A DNA stretch of 64,000 nucleotides from Microplitis mediator (Eukaryota > Arthropoda > Insecta > Hymenoptera > Braconidae). The stretch is from contig NC_079975.1 in NCBI RefSeq assembly GCF_029852145.1, forward strand, positions 2,108,001 to 2,172,000, read 5' to 3'. The stretch's first letter is position 1; every line of letters begins with the position of its first letter. The notes below the pieces were generated by a model. That model was not told where the DNA came from and ran no database searches. It was given only the letters and a program-made list of their open reading frames with translations. Positions 50,201 through 63,774 of this stretch are shown here, in pieces. The translations under genes and the position numbers were made by a program.

Positions 50201-51024
50201 GATGTCGGTAAGTATTTTGACGTACACGTGACACAAACAGTAGCTGGACCGAATCACTTTGTTGTGCAGCCATACGACGGGACTGAGCCACTGGCGATAA
50301 TGGAGAAAAAACTTCAGTTGTATTGCGAGGACAATTCAAATTTTGCTCAACCTGATGACTTTTATGCTGCGGGAAATCTTTGCGCTGCTAATGTCAGTCA
50401 GAAATGGTATCGCGCTTCAATCGTTGGACCTTTTGACAGCTTCTCGACTATTGTTTACCTCTGCGACTCCGGAGTTATGCACAGTGTCCCCAACACCAAC
50501 TTGAAGCCGCTGGCAGATGAATTTATGACTATTTCTTATCAAGGAATAAAAGCTAAACTCTACGGTAATTATTTTTTTTTTCTAGAGCCAGGGGTAAAAT
50601 GGGCATCCAAATTACAAGAGGGGTAAATCGGGCCGCTCAAAATTATTTAAAAAAATTATTTTTTTGTTCCTGGGTCATATTGACAGCAAATATTTCCTGG
50701 GGAACAAAAAAAATTCAGAGAAAATTCTGACTTTTTTTTTTTAGGGAGCCCATTTTACTTTTCTCTTTCAAATTTATGAAATTTAAAAATTTATATTAAT
50801 TGCAATTTAAATTTTATCCAGGCTCGGAAAGATTTGACTGGAAAGCTCATCACGACAGCAAATTTAAAGAACTGGTAGCTGACAAAGATTTCGTATCAAT
50901 AGTAAGAAAAATCGAAGATGACAAATCGTCTCAAACGAAGCAAATAATTTGTCTTGACCTCGTAGATACTTCTGGCAGTACTGATAAAAATATTCTCGAG
51001 GAAGTTATGAGTTTTGATAAATAA
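47243..51024 (+). CDS. tapas: LOTUS/dsRBM/Tudor protein, TDRD7 (tapas) type
   Basis: TDRD7-type proteins are germ-granule factors that bind methyl-arginine partners and act in piRNA or transcript control. Exons 47243-50564 and 50822-51024 give 1174 residues; the ATG at 47243 (MEDVGRTV) is the first in frame. An N-terminal OST-HTH/LOTUS domain (aa 1-75, with GYLTVHEFLKAVP) is followed by a Ser/Asn/Pro-rich disordered stretch. A dsRBM-like domain sits at about aa 395-455 (RPEYFITQNGK to EAEIAAAEQALADLK). Three Tudor modules follow (around 560-690, 740-850 and 985-1110), with YFIDTGD-like IFFIDTGDMESV, LSVMLIDVGKK and TIVYLCDSGVMHSVP strands. Vertebrate TDRD7 has three LOTUS domains; only one is seen here. 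TDRD5/tejas is the alternative, but the three Tudors favour TDRD7. Confidence 0.85.
50589..50767. mobile_element. Short inverted-repeat element in the last TDRD7 intron
   Basis: Left part CAGGGGTAAAATGGGCATCC and right part GGGAGCCCATTTTACTTTT are inverted and similar, filling nearly the whole 257-nt intron. It resembles the small element at 27443-27597. No target duplication was found. Confidence 0.5.
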
Positions 51025-53877
51025 GTCTGGGTAAAAATGCATTATAATTATAATTATTATTTTTTTTTTCTATTTTAATTTATTATTTCATTATTTAAAT
51101 ATTACTCATGTGAACTAACAAACTTTTATTTATTATCGAGATTAACCAGTAAATATTAACTCTATTAAACATTAATAGTAATAATTAATATATATTTATA
51201 AGAAGCTTCCAAGCAATATATAATATAATATAAATTATATATCCGGCCTACAATTTATGTGCCGTATTTAAGTTTAACGTAACTTTTAAGCAATATGAGG
51301 GTTCTAGTAGCACCTCAGGCTGTGTTTATTGACGCTATTATTATTATTATTATCATTATTTTATATTTGTTATTACATACAAGTTTATTTTTTTCTTTGG
51401 GTCCAATTTGTTACGGGCGTACATGCGTTTAAAAAAATTATATTTTATTCTTCATTTGAGTTGTATTTTAAAAAAAAAAATTCATAGCATCCAATTGTTA
51501 TATGAATTCATTGCCGTATAATGATGAAGGACGTACTGTGTACGTCATCGATAATGAAGAATACAGTATTATTAGAAAATATATGAAAAACGTGCATAGA
51601 ATTTGAATCTATGAAAGCACGTGATCCATTCGCTTAAGCGAAAATATTAATGATATTTAAAGTTTTAATGTAAGATTTATTAAAATGTATTTTTTTAATA
51701 GTTATCTCAATGTAATGAGTGGAAAAATAAAAGTCGTTCACATAATTACTGATTAATTATTTGTTTGTTAGAATAAGTGGTAAGTGGTGGTAAAATAAGT
51801 CTTGTATGACAGCTGTTTGATTGATATTTTTAATTGATTTGTGGGAATATTTTTAGTAGTGATTTTTTTTTTTTAATACTTGAGCAGTGGGGTGATAAAA
51901 AATAAATTAATTTAGTGGGTAAGGAGACCGATTGGGGGACAATTTTATTTGATCATTAAAAAAAAATCACTAGTGTAACTATAATTTTTTTTTTTTACGT
52001 GATGTGTATACTTGAAATTATATAAAAATTTATTTGAAATTTTTAAATAGTTTATTAATCCGTCTAGTGGATTTTGAAATTTTTCAAAAATTTTAATCTC
52101 AATTTATTACAATTAAATGTCAATTTTATAATTTCATTTAAAAAGTTTTTTTAAAAAGTTTATCAATTATCGGTCTACTGGATTTTTAAATTCACCAAAA
52201 ATTTCAATCCCGCTACTTTTTACTATTTTTCGAAAATTTCCCATTTTTACACGAGTTAAAATTCAAAAAAATTAAATGTCATTTTTATAATTTCATTCTT
52301 GATAAGAAGTAAAAAATTTCCTCATTTCGTCTCTACAAAATTTCAATATAAAAATTTCAACAATAATTCCGGAATTAAACGAAAAAATAATAATTTTCTT
52401 TTGGCGCGAAATTTGAATTTATTATATAATTTTTTAAAAAGTTTATTCATTTTCGGTCTACTGGATTTTTAAATTCACCAAAAATTTCAATCCCGCTACT
52501 TTTTACTATTTTTCAAAAATTCCCCATTTTTACACGAGTTAAAATTCAAAAAAATAAATGTCAATTTTTGTAATTACCTTCTATGTAAAAATTAAAAAAC
52601 TTCCTCAATTTTCTTCCAATTCGTCTCCACAGAATCTCTATAAAAATTTACACAATAATCCAAAATTAAAAAAAAAAATTATTCTTTCCGCGCGAAATTT
52701 GAATTTATTCAAACTTTCAAAATATCAGAATATTAAATTAAAAATCTTATAAAAAAAATCACATTTCCTACCACCAAAATTCGGTCGATCTGATCAGAAA
52801 TCTGACAAAATTTTTCATTAATAAATCTATACATCCATATATATATATAAAGAGTAATAATGTCTTAAAATAAATGATCATAAAGGTAAAACCACAATGT
52901 TTACCTGTAATAATTTAAAAAACAATAATTACCAAGAGGGGATGAAAGCATGCTGTTATATTTAAGTGACGTCAACGGATAACGACAAGACGGGCGGTCA
53001 GTGGCTTTCAAACGTCGAGTTTACCAGTTGACGAGAGTCAATCGGTCTAAAAAGGTAAAAGCGTGAGGCAAGTAATTGTATGCCTGCTTCCCTATTAGAC
53101 TTGTTTATCAAAAATACATCACTTATTCTCATTTAATTAACTAACTAATTACAACTAATCATCCATCATAACACAACTAATTATTAATATAATTATAGTA
53201 ACAATTATAGCATCGCGTGTTAAAGATCTGGCGCAACTAATACGGCTGATTGGAATCTACTGCAATTATTAAGGAATATCAAGAAAATGTAACTCTAAAA
53301 AGGCTTGTATGGCTTAAGTAGTGGCTTTTTATATTTATTTTACTCCATTAATTTCTATTTTTTTTATTTTTTTACATTCGTTTACTATAGAATTTTATTT
53401 TATTTTATTTTGCTGATTTAAATGTTTTGAATGACAAACTACTTGTTGCTTCCTCCCGCGCAACTTTAGTGGTTTTGAATGATGTTTTGGTGATATGTTT
53501 GTTCGGGTAACTGATTCACAAGGATTTTTAAATAAATTTTAAATAATAATACTAAAGGGTGAAGATGTGAATTTCGAAAATTTAAATATAAACAAAGTGC
53601 CACAAGCCAAACAAAATTTTTGCGTTGCAGGTGACATAAATTATATTAGGCATCTCTACATATATCAATATCAATATCAATCCCTGTTTGTATTTAATCA
53701 CTGTATTATCAGTGTTGCCTGTTTAAATCTCCATCCTTACCACCAATGATACACGCAGACAAGCATGCAGGGTAGTGATGAACCGCGTTAGCTATATTTT
53801 AAATGGCTACGTGAAGTTCACAATAGAGGAAATACCATAAAAGGGACCCGGGGTGAAATTATCATCATCGAGAGATA
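51025..53877. other. Intergenic DNA with a 283-bp repeat pair
   Basis: No coding exon is supported. The phrase CGGTCTACTGGATTTTTAAA and about 110 bp after it recur at 52171 and 52454, with a weaker third copy near 52060, so a degenerate 283-bp tandem repeat covers about 52030-52570. The region 52960-53060 is GC-richer and may be a promoter of the downstream cyclase gene; this is inference. Confidence 0.55.
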
Positions 53878-56800
53878 ATGATTACAGAACAGACTTGGAC
53901 CATGATGCTGGAACCCGACGTACCAGGCATCGACGAGTATGTTAAGTAATATTATTTAATTAGAAACCATTAGTTTTCCCGCCAAAGACATTTTAACTGA
54001 GTCATTTTAACTGACAGCAAAATTTTTTATTTTTGTTTGACTGCCGAAAAAGGTTGGGTATTTCGCCGAGGAAACAGTTATGGATCAAGGCGGTGAAGAA
54101 GCTGACGTCCGAGCGGCTCGGGAGAGAAGGACTCGCGGCCTGGGGCGTGGGTCCGCCGCCGCGGGAAGAGGACGAGGACCTGGAAGAAGAAGAACCCAAG
54201 GGAGTGAGTGACAAAGATGAGATAACTCTTGTCGTGACACCACCGGAAGCTGTCGCCGTTGAAGAGCCTGATAAGCCCGAAGATCCGCCCTGTCAACAAA
54301 GTGGCTATTTATTTATCTGTCAAAAAAATCACTAGCAGGTGGTATTTTAATTCAAATTATTTTACAGACGTTTTCAAACGCGGGCGGATGTACAAAGGGA
54401 TTTTCTGCCCGTCCTTGACGAATGCGTTCCACAGCCCGAGTTTAGAGAAGTCTTACTTCCAGTACTCGTGTCGCCAGCGTCAGAAGTCTCTGATGATGCT
54501 GAATGTCGTCGATCTCGGTCTCAAGGTACTTCAGTAATTAATTACATAATTAATTAATCAATCAATTAATAATGATCCCCGTAGATCGCGATTATTTCCC
54601 TGTGGCTGTGGAGAAGAAATGAACGCAGCAGCAGCTTAATTCAGACGCTGTCTTGGGTATCATGTTGTATGCTCGCAAATATTATTGTCTGTGTGGTGGG
54701 TCTGTGGCGGTGGTTCTCACCGAATTATCTCTACTGGGCATCTATATGCACTTGGCTGCTTATAAATATCCAAGGTATTCGTAATGTTATTCGTACTTGA
54801 AAAATTTAAAGTTCGTTAATGAAATTCTCTGTATTTATATTTTCCTCCGGTACAATATATATATAAGCACTCATACTCACTATAGTATGTTCTATAAATA
54901 TTGTAGTTGGTATTGAAACATTTAAATATCGTGGAGATGATTAGCCAGCTCGAGTTAATGTATACAATAAATATTTTTTTACTGTTGAATTATAGGTTTC
55001 ATAGCAGCTGGATTAAATTTTTCATCGCAGCAGCGCATAATGTGGTACATATTGTTTGTTGTTTATGCGCCGTATGCGATGCTCCCGCTTCCGCTGAGAT
55101 GGTGCGTCCTCGCGGGCTCTGGTACTGCAATCAGCCACATGACAATGATTATAACGACGCTTTTTTACAATTCTAATTACGTAAGCTTGTTCAATAACTC
55201 GCTGACTTAAATTATTATTATTACTATTACTATTAATTTTAAAAATATAAATTACGTTCTGGTTCTCGTTCTGGCTCTGACTCTGGCTGCAGCTTAAAGA
55301 CGTCGTATGCGTAATTAGAATGCTTACGACAAATGTCCTGCTGTACTTTGCGGTAAATCTCGCTGGAATGTACACCAAGTACTTGACGGACCGCGGACAA
55401 CGTCAGGCATTCTTGGAGACCCACAGGTCCATGGAGACCCGCCAAAGAACGCAGAATGAAAATAATCGCCAAGAAAAACTTTTGCTTTCAGGTACTCGAT
55501 ATTATCTAATAGTCTGACGCCACTGGTTTTTCTAAATGTTTTTTAATTTTTTATGATCGTACTGCGGTCGTCTTCTGTGGTTTTGGTTTTTACTCAATTA
55601 CTTGTTGACACAGTCCTTTAATAATTATTTTTTATTATTGGTTTTGTTGGAGTATCAGTGGCACGTAAATATAAAACTGTAGGGCACATATATAAAATGT
55701 GTGATGAAGATAAGAGACACGAGACTATAACTCGTAACCGGTGGCCCGTAAGATGCGCCTCACCGGATGTCAAAAGAATCACCTTGTGGATTCACAGTCG
55801 ATTGGTTTTGTTGTATATAGAAGTCTCGATGACCCTGTGGTGTATTTATGTCCATAAATCGATTTTTAAATTTCAATATTCTATTGCCTTTTAAACTCTA
55901 TATTATATATTATTAAATATTATTCATTTTTAATTATCGCTAATTATTAGACTGTAAAAAATCGGGAGTGAACTCGGAGTTCCGGAGTTTTAAAAAAATC
56001 CCGCATGGGGAGTTTTTTTTCAGAATTGATTTTGGAGGGAACTAAATTTTATTTGAATCCGCGTTTACTCCGGATCGGTTTCGCCATTAAAATAAACTTC
56101 CCTTCGGGATAAATTTCACTGTGAGGATTAAAAAAATAAACAGACACGTGGCGAGTTGACGGGTACCCTCTGCATTCACTCAAAAAATTATTTACGGTGT
56201 ATTATTATTATTAATATTTTTTAAATTTTAGTTCTTCCAGATTTTGTAGCAAAAGAAATGATACGAGATATTGCCCGCGAAACAGCCAGCGGTGGAACAT
56301 TTTCCTTTACTCCAAATCAATTTCACAGAATTTATCTTCATCGTTATGAAAATGTCAGCATTTTATTTGCTGACATTAAAGGATTTACTGGTAAAATTAT
56401 AAAAGTTCATATATTTATTTTTATAAAATAATTAATTAATTTTTAAAATTAATTTTTTGTTTATTTAATTTTTTAACTTGTGTAAGTATATTTATATATT
56501 TGTAATATATATGTACAGAAGGTACTGACAATAATTATAATGTAAATATTAATTTTATAAATAGAAACTGCAAGTGTGCTCTGTTTACACACAATACCAT
56601 TAATTATATATCTATATATATCTATATATTTTCGTGATTAATATATCTTAAAAGACTGTTCCAAATTTTCGACATTAGTCTAAATATAATGACAGTAGTT
56701 ATATATGTACACACTTACTGTTACGAAATAATAGTACATTTACTTAAGACATGATATTTTTCATATTATATCAAGTATATATCTTAAATAATTTTTTCCT

Positions 56801-59800
56801 TCATTAATATTTATTTATATTTTTTTAAAGCACTGGCAAGTCAGTGCAGCGCCCAAGAATTGGTCAAGGTCCTCAACGATTTATTTGCCCGTTTCGACAG
56901 ACTTTCTGCCGAAAATCATTGTCTGAGGATTAAATTACTTGGGGATTGTTATTACTGCATATCAGGACTTCCTGTTGCGAGGACTGACCATGCGCATTGT
57001 TGCGTTGAAATGGGTCTTCATATGATCAAAGCTATTCGTGATATTCGTTACACTACTAAAGTTATTATTATCATTATTATTGTTTATTTCAGGTCAAGTT
57101 TATTCGATTATTGATGAAAATTTTTTCCAGGTGGATTTAAATATGAGAATTGGCATCCATAGTGGCTCGGTACTTTGTGGAGTCCTAGGGCTGAGGAAAT
57201 GGCAGTTCGATGTCTGGAGTTATGATGTTACTTTAGCGAATCATTTAGAAAGCGGTGGAATACCTGGGTATTAATTACAGTTTTATTTATTTTAATGATA
57301 AATTTGTCCTAATAGCCAACTTGGCTGCTAATTGTCTTCCCATTTACCGAAATCTCCGCTCGGAATCAGCCTCAAAATTTTAGAGTTCAGTAGTTTTCAA
57401 TAAATTTGGCGGCTTAGTCATCTAGTGACTTCCGAGTGAGACGTGATAATTTAATTTCATAAAAATTTACGTCGTAATTCATAAAATTAGTTTTCCATAA
57501 CTCAACAAAAGAACACGAAATTATCACAGGGCTGCCTTTTATTTTATTTTACGATTATAAAATTGTCTTAGCAAGAGAATACTTCCGGTTTTCGGTTTTG
57601 ACCCCTACTCTGAGTGCTCTATGCACTAAATATTCTCCCACTCTTGTCTGCACACGCGCAGATTTAAAATAATCAGTAGTGGGGGCGTTCCGAAGTTCAG
57701 TCTCTTTCTGGTCGAAGTTCAGAACCTGACCTCTTTGCATTCGAGGTGCGCAATAATGGCTTTGACATTTAGCGGTGCCGTTGTCTATTATAAAATTTGT
57801 AAATCAATATATTTTTAATAGGCAGTAATTTCGAGTAATAAAATTCTCACTTGGTAATTTCCATGATTTATTTATTTGGTTACAGTCGAGTTCACATATC
57901 AGCAGAAACATTAAACTGTCTGAATGACGTCTACGAAGTAGAACCAGGAAATGGAGTTGATCGCGACAATTATTTAAAGGATCGTAATGTCGTAACTTAT
58001 TTAATAAAACAAACAGAGCCACTGCGTTCAAAACGAAGGCAGTCATCGCGTCCAAAGATATGGACCGAAGACGAAACTGGCAACAGATCCAAGAAGAGTT
58101 TCAAGATTGCTAACGCTCTGCTCTCAAACAATCACAGCAGCAGCAAAGACAACATGGCGAACTGCAAAGACGAGGATGAAATTGGCGTTGAATGGATCCC
58201 GGAAATTCCGTTCGAGAATTTGAACAGCGCAAACTCCGTGACCAATCTCGAGGCCGAGTATCTCGAAGACGAAGAAGACGAGCAGGGAACAATGGGCGAT
58301 AAAAAATCGGCAGCAGGCGGGGGATTTGAAACCGCGAGCAATAAGAGAATGAGGCTGGCGAATATCAATGCCTGGACACTCCGTTACAATGACGAGAGTC
58401 TGGAAACGAAGTTCGGCCAATTAAGAGAAGACATGTTTAGATCAAACATGATTTGTTGCTTCGTCATCTGGCTTTTTATCGCCATTTGCCAAGCGATTAT
58501 TGTACCTGACTGTATTATTCTTCTCGCTTCTCTTTTCTTCACCACCGCCGTACTTATCGTCTGCTCGATTCTCGTGATGGCCGAAGAGTTCAAAAATTTA
58601 CCCGACGTTCTACAAAACGCATCGTCGACATTGACGCACAATAAATTGCACCGGACTATATTTATTTGTATTTTAATCAGTCTTATGGCTTTCACTTCAA
58701 TAATCGGCGTACTGGGATGCCCGGCAACAAATTTTTATCCTTCAGAGCCACTGCCCGTTATGGATAAATTTGTGTCTGCTAATTCCGATGACAAGTTCAA
58801 TGGTAGCAGCAGCAACAGCATTTTAGAAGCGACTAAAAATATTCCAGGATTTGATAAACTTATTTTTAGCTTTTTAAAAGTCGCGCTCGATGATAAAAAC
58901 CGTGAGAAATTTACCGAGTCATCTAAAAGTCAGTCTATCAAGGGTTCTAATGACAGCAATGATATGAAGATGAGATCAAATAATCACAGACATTTTGTCG
59001 GAAAAAGACACGGAAGAAAATTGAAGCCATCAAAGCGGGATATGAATAATTACAAGTCTCGAAAAATATTATTTGTTAGCAATGATAATTTAAATTCAAC
59101 CGAGTCGTCAATATTTAAATTAGACAAGACGTGTTTCCGGTCGGAGTACATCGTGTTTACTTGGATCCTCTGTTTAATGGCCTTAGCTTCAGCTCTTAAA
59201 TTATATTACCTCGTTAAGACGGCATTAGCCTCGATAATAGTTTTTATGTACGCGGGATTGATTCTCGTGGGGTATCAAGAATTATTTCTAATGACTGACG
59301 ACGACCCTAATGAGTAAGTTTTTACTGTTTATCAGAAAAAAAAACTATTGCTTATTGATAACATTTGAGTATTTTTTAATCTAGAACTGCCATGCCGCTG
59401 TCAGCACAGATGCTAATTTTCCTGATAGTCTTTCTGGTCGTGGTAACGTATCATGGCAGACAGGTCGAAGTCACTTCGCGGCTGGATTTCTTGTGGAAGC
59501 AGCAAGCAGAGAGAGAGCTCGGTGATATGATTGAGTCCAAGCACAATAACATGCAGTTATTGAAGAATATTCTGCCTGACCATGTGGCCAATCATTTTCT
59601 GACTGCTGAGCATCCACCTGAGGTATGGAATATTACACTAGAGGGAGGGGAGTAGGATATTCTAATCCGTGGGTGTAATTGAGCAGAAGGTGGTGGCAAA
59701 CACGGACTGGGACATCCTGCTTTCCTCCGTGGGGTGGATGAGATTTTTCACCAGATCAGAGACATGTTCAGATAAAAACGAGATGATAAATATTTATCTA

Positions 59801-61003
59801 GGTGGTTAGTAAGCGGAAAATTTCGTGGTTTTCTTTCAAGTTGTGTCTTTCTCTTCCAGGGAGAATTTCTCAACATGCCGTAACTGAAAATTTAAACTTT
59901 TGTCTCTGATTGTGGGAAAAATGGCGCATGCGCTAGTTTTTATAAGAGAAAAAAACGAGTTTCTTCCCTCTAAACAGGGCAGGAATTTAAACTTTCAGTG
60001 CAGGAATGGTAAGAGATCCAGTACCCGATCACTCATATATTTGTATATCAATACATGGAGTGGTCGGGTAGATCTTTTACCTTATGGTAAAATGAAATTT
60101 TATGATTTTGTCGTTCAAAGACTGACTATGACATATTTTTTCCAATATTCTTGTAAAAAATTTTATTTTGAACAAGAATATACTGGAGACTTATGAACAT
60201 GTAAAAATGTTACAAAGTATGATTTAATTTTATGAAATTTCTATACTTTTTTAATTTTTCTGAAATAAAAATTAATCAAATTTAAAATTATTTATTTTAA
60301 GGAATTGTACTCACAGTCACGAGATAAAGTTGGCGTGATGTTTGCCAGTGTACCGAATTTCACAGAATTCTATTCCGAAGACGTAAACAAAGGAATGGAA
60401 TGCATAAGATTACTAAATGAAATAATAGCAGACTTCGATGAATTACTAGACGAAGCGCCATTCCACTGCATTGAGAAAATAAAAACAGTCGGTGCGACCT
60501 ATATGGCGGCATCAGGATTAAACCCCAGCACACTGGACCCAACTAAGGACGAAATGGACCACCTCTGCAAGCTGGTAGACTACGCCGTGGCCATGCGGCA
60601 ACGTCTTGAAGATGTCAACATCCACTCGTTCAACAACTTTGACCTGCGAGTGGGCATCAGCTTCGGGCCACTTGTCGGTGGTGTCATCGGTGCACGTAAG
60701 CCAGTTTACGACATTTGGGGCAATACTGTAAACGAAGCCTCGCGAATGGACTCCACCGGAGTGATGGGCAAGATCCAGGTGCCCAAGGACATGGCCAAGA
60801 TCCTGGAGACGCGTGGTTACCATACCCAAAAACGCGGAATGATTGAAGTCAAGGGCAAGGGAACCATGGAGACTTACTTCGTCCTGGGTAAAGACACTCA
60901 GCAATCGGACATCGTCTCCAGGAATAGAAGCATGTGCAGAAGTCTCGCTGCTGTTGTCTACGGAGTAGTTCAAGCTCGCAGGAAGCAAATGACCATCAGC
61001 TGA
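53878..61003 (+). CDS. Ac78C: Transmembrane adenylate cyclase, AC8/Ac78C type
   Basis: Makes cAMP from ATP at the plasma membrane. Twelve exons: 53878-53945, 54053-54300, 54368-54525, 54585-54774, 54996-55180, 55293-55491, 56232-56390, 56831-57060, 57131-57267, 57886-59313, 59385-59622 and 60302-61003, giving 1313 residues. The layout is canonical: cytosolic N-terminus; membrane cassette 1; C1a with ENVSILFADIKGFT and LGDCYYC (two metal-binding Asp); a long charged C1b; membrane cassette 2; and C2 with EKIKTVG, KPVYDIWGNTVN and ASRMDSTG (adenine/ribose and catalytic residues). FKRGRMYKGIFCPSL, EKSYFQYSCRQRQKSL and MYTKYLTDRGQR point to the AC8/Ac78C branch over AC1, AC3 or AC9; AC8-type enzymes are calcium/calmodulin-stimulated. 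The donors after exons 2 (GTGGCT) and 8 (GTTATT) are weak, so those ends are less sure. Confidence 0.92.
55951..56115. mobile_element. Truncated mariner-like MITE in a cyclase intron
   Basis: Starts CTGTAAAAAATCGGGAGTGA and carries the same ACTCGGAGTTCCGGAGT word as 36113-36385 and 63775. A matching right end is not visible, so the copy is probably truncated. Confidence 0.6.
60008..60080. mobile_element. Minimal family-C MITE in a cyclase intron
   Basis: A 73-bp palindrome with arms GTAAGAGATCCAGTACCCGA and CGGGTAGATCTTTTAC. It is the shortest family-C copy in the window and could fold into an almost perfect hairpin. Confidence 0.8.
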
Positions 61004-61109
61004 ACGTCAGCACAATCAAAAAATAAACAAACAACTAAAAAAATTAATAATAATCATTCTGATGGAAACAAAAATAAATGACTGTAATAAAAATTATTGA
61101 AATTTTTCA

Positions 61110-61700
61110 CAGTCGAAGTCCATTTTGTCGGATTCCATTAACTCGGAACTTCCCCTCAATCTTGACCCCTACCAGCTCTATCCCACCCGATGCTATACAT
61201 ATGTATATATTAATATATGCAGCATGTCGATGTAAGAGCGCATGCGTAGTCTACTTTTTAAGGGAGAAGGGGCATCGGTTAACCCGAAAATTCCAGGAAA
61301 TTTTCGCTACTCCATAGACTAAATGTCCGAGTAAATGGAATTTGACTACAGTCGAAGTCCGTTATCTCGGAATTTCCTCTCAATTTTGACCCCCACTACG
61401 TATGTGATGTAAGCGCATGCGTGTAGTTTACATTCTAAAGAGGGGGCATTCGATAAGTCGGAATTTTTAGGAAATTTCCGCTCCCCCGTAGACTAACTAT
61501 CCGCGTTAATGGAATTTCACTGTACAGTCGATCCATTATCTCGGAATTTCCCCTCGATTTTGACCCCCAATACGCATGTGATGTGCGCATGCGTGTAGTT
61601 TACATTCTAAAGAAGGGGCATTCGATAAGTCGGAATTTTCAGGAAATTTCCGCTCCCCCGTAGACTAACTGTCCGCGTTAATGGAATTCGGCTGTAATTT
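61110..61700. repeat. Three-copy repeat just after the cyclase gene
   Basis: The word CACAGTCGA or TACAGTCGA followed by CCATTATCTCGG or a variant recurs at about 61110, 61349 and 61525. Copies are about 239, 176 and 172 bp long. Each contains TTGACCCC, CGCATG and CCGTAGACTAACT with GTTAATGGAATT. Copy ends are partly complementary to copy starts (CAGTCGA with TAATGGAATT), so the unit may be a MITE that became tandem. Confidence 0.85.
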
Positions 61701-63772
61701 AAAAAATAATAAACATCAATTAATTAAAATAAAATAATTAAGATAGAAAATAATAATTATCAATAGTTTTTAATAAGAATAGTGATAATGATAGATTAAG
61801 ATAAACAATAATTTCGCGATTACGTTTTAAATCTTTATCTTATATCTTATTATGGGCTGTACAGAGTTATACAATTATACTATAATAATATATAATCTAC
61901 CTAATATTTTTCTTTATTTATAAATTGTAATAATAATAATAAATTGCTGTAGGTTGTCGTTAATTGCAAGTATTTAAAAGTGAAAAAACCAGCAGGTATT
62001 TTATTTTTATTTTTAACTTTTTCTAGTCGTTCGAAGGCGCTATTTATGTTTTATTTTTTTTGTTTTGTTTATTTCTTCTTGTGATCAAGGCACTGTACAT
62101 GTGTTTTTATTTATCCTATTAATAACAAATGGTTAATTAAATAAAAAAAACTCAAGCGCCTGACAGTGATCTAACTTATGGTGACGATAATAAACGTTAG
62201 CGGTTATTTCTCTCAGTACAGAAAAAATTAATTTTTTTTACGATAACTGATAAGTTATTATTTGTGATATCAAAAAAGAGCGCAGTGCAAGTAAGAGTAC
62301 AAAAATAATAATCAAGATGTTAACGTCTTCAGTAGAAAAATTACCAATTTATTTTTTAAAAAATTGAATTTAAATTTTTTGGCGCCAAAATTTATTATTA
62401 TAAATAAAATTATCTAAATGTTGTAAATTCTGACATCTGACAGTTGAAATATTTAAAACTTTTATTTCCTATGGGTAATTTTATTACAAAAAAATACTCT
62501 ACGTGATCTCTAATGAATTAGTGAAAATCACGTGACAATATTCACTGATTGCCAGTGAAAATTATACCGCTATTTGAATTAGTGACATACTTTTCACTAG
62601 TAAACAGTGAATAGTCATAATTTTCACTATTTCAAATTTAAGAGAGTGGTAGCCTTCGCCTTCGGCTCCAGTTAACGCTGAGTACCAAATTCCTCCACTA
62701 GAGTGTCGGTTTTTACCCCCACTCTGAAAAGTAGTCTAATCTCATGTCATTGGTTCACATTAACATTAAAAGCCGAAAATTAACGACAATTCCCGAAGGC
62801 GAATTATACTCGGGAAAAACTTTCAATTTTTCTATTTTAATTTTCTATGCCTTAAAAAATTCCGAGTCAAATGAAAAAAAATATTGAGGAAAAATTTGAC
62901 TCTGGCTCTTTAATTTTCTGTAATAAAAATTTTTTAATAAATAAAATTCAAAAATTAAACTACGGGCCAGCTTTGACCTCATTTTTGTCTGGTCGTATTT
63001 TCATCCCTTGTCACTCAATACATTTTTTTTTATGCGTCAAAAAATTACTTCTGATCGCTTCCAAAAAATAAAATTTGTAAATTTTCTACTGAAGACGTCA
63101 ATATTCAAAAACTATTTTTTCTTCAATGTTTTGTTGGACAAAACACATTTATCACAATTTGGCAGTGAATATTATTTGTTTCACATGTTTGTCAATACAA
63201 ATTTATATCATATATCGTATCATTATTATTATTACTTTTATTATTATTATTATTATTATTTTTGTCTGTTAAATGTTATCAGAGTCTATTAATCAAACTA
63301 CAGTTTCACTATATTTTTATCCGTATAAATGTGAATTAAATCGAAAATATAATTTTGTTATTAATTATTACTTATTAGTTTCCGTAATTTCATGATAAAA
63401 AAAATATCTATCATTTTTTATTATTTTTATTTATTCGCTTATTTGTGCCTCTGCGAAATTTTTTTGTTAATTTCAATTCTAGGTGATCATTATTATTACT
63501 ACTTATTTTTTTAAATTTTATTAATTAATTTACTTTGTTCTTCAGTAAACTCGATCGCCCACACAATTTACCCGCGAAAATATTTAATCTTTTGTTCATT
63601 TTCGTAAAACACTTACTACTTAAAATTTTAAATTTAAATGTTTACAATCATTGGCCTATTGTTTTGTCTCAAAAATATGTTTTTTTTTTTTTTCACAAAG
63701 TATCCATTACAGTTATTATTTAAATATATAAAAACATCATTTAGTTATAAATATCTTGCGTTAAATTGCCGT
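61701..63772. other. Non-coding AT-rich DNA
   Basis: No coding exon is supported. Around 62640-62685 there is an inverted fragment related to the 362-bp array (CTTCGCCTTCGGCTCCAGTT). A short ATT microsatellite lies near 63218-63260. Nothing else is recognised. Confidence 0.5.
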
Positions 63773-63774
63773 AT

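Noticed and set aside
54301..54333. Read-through of cyclase exon 2 to a stop
   Set aside because: Joining at 54300 to 54368 keeps the frame into the conserved FKRGRMYKG block; read-through would end the protein before any membrane segment.
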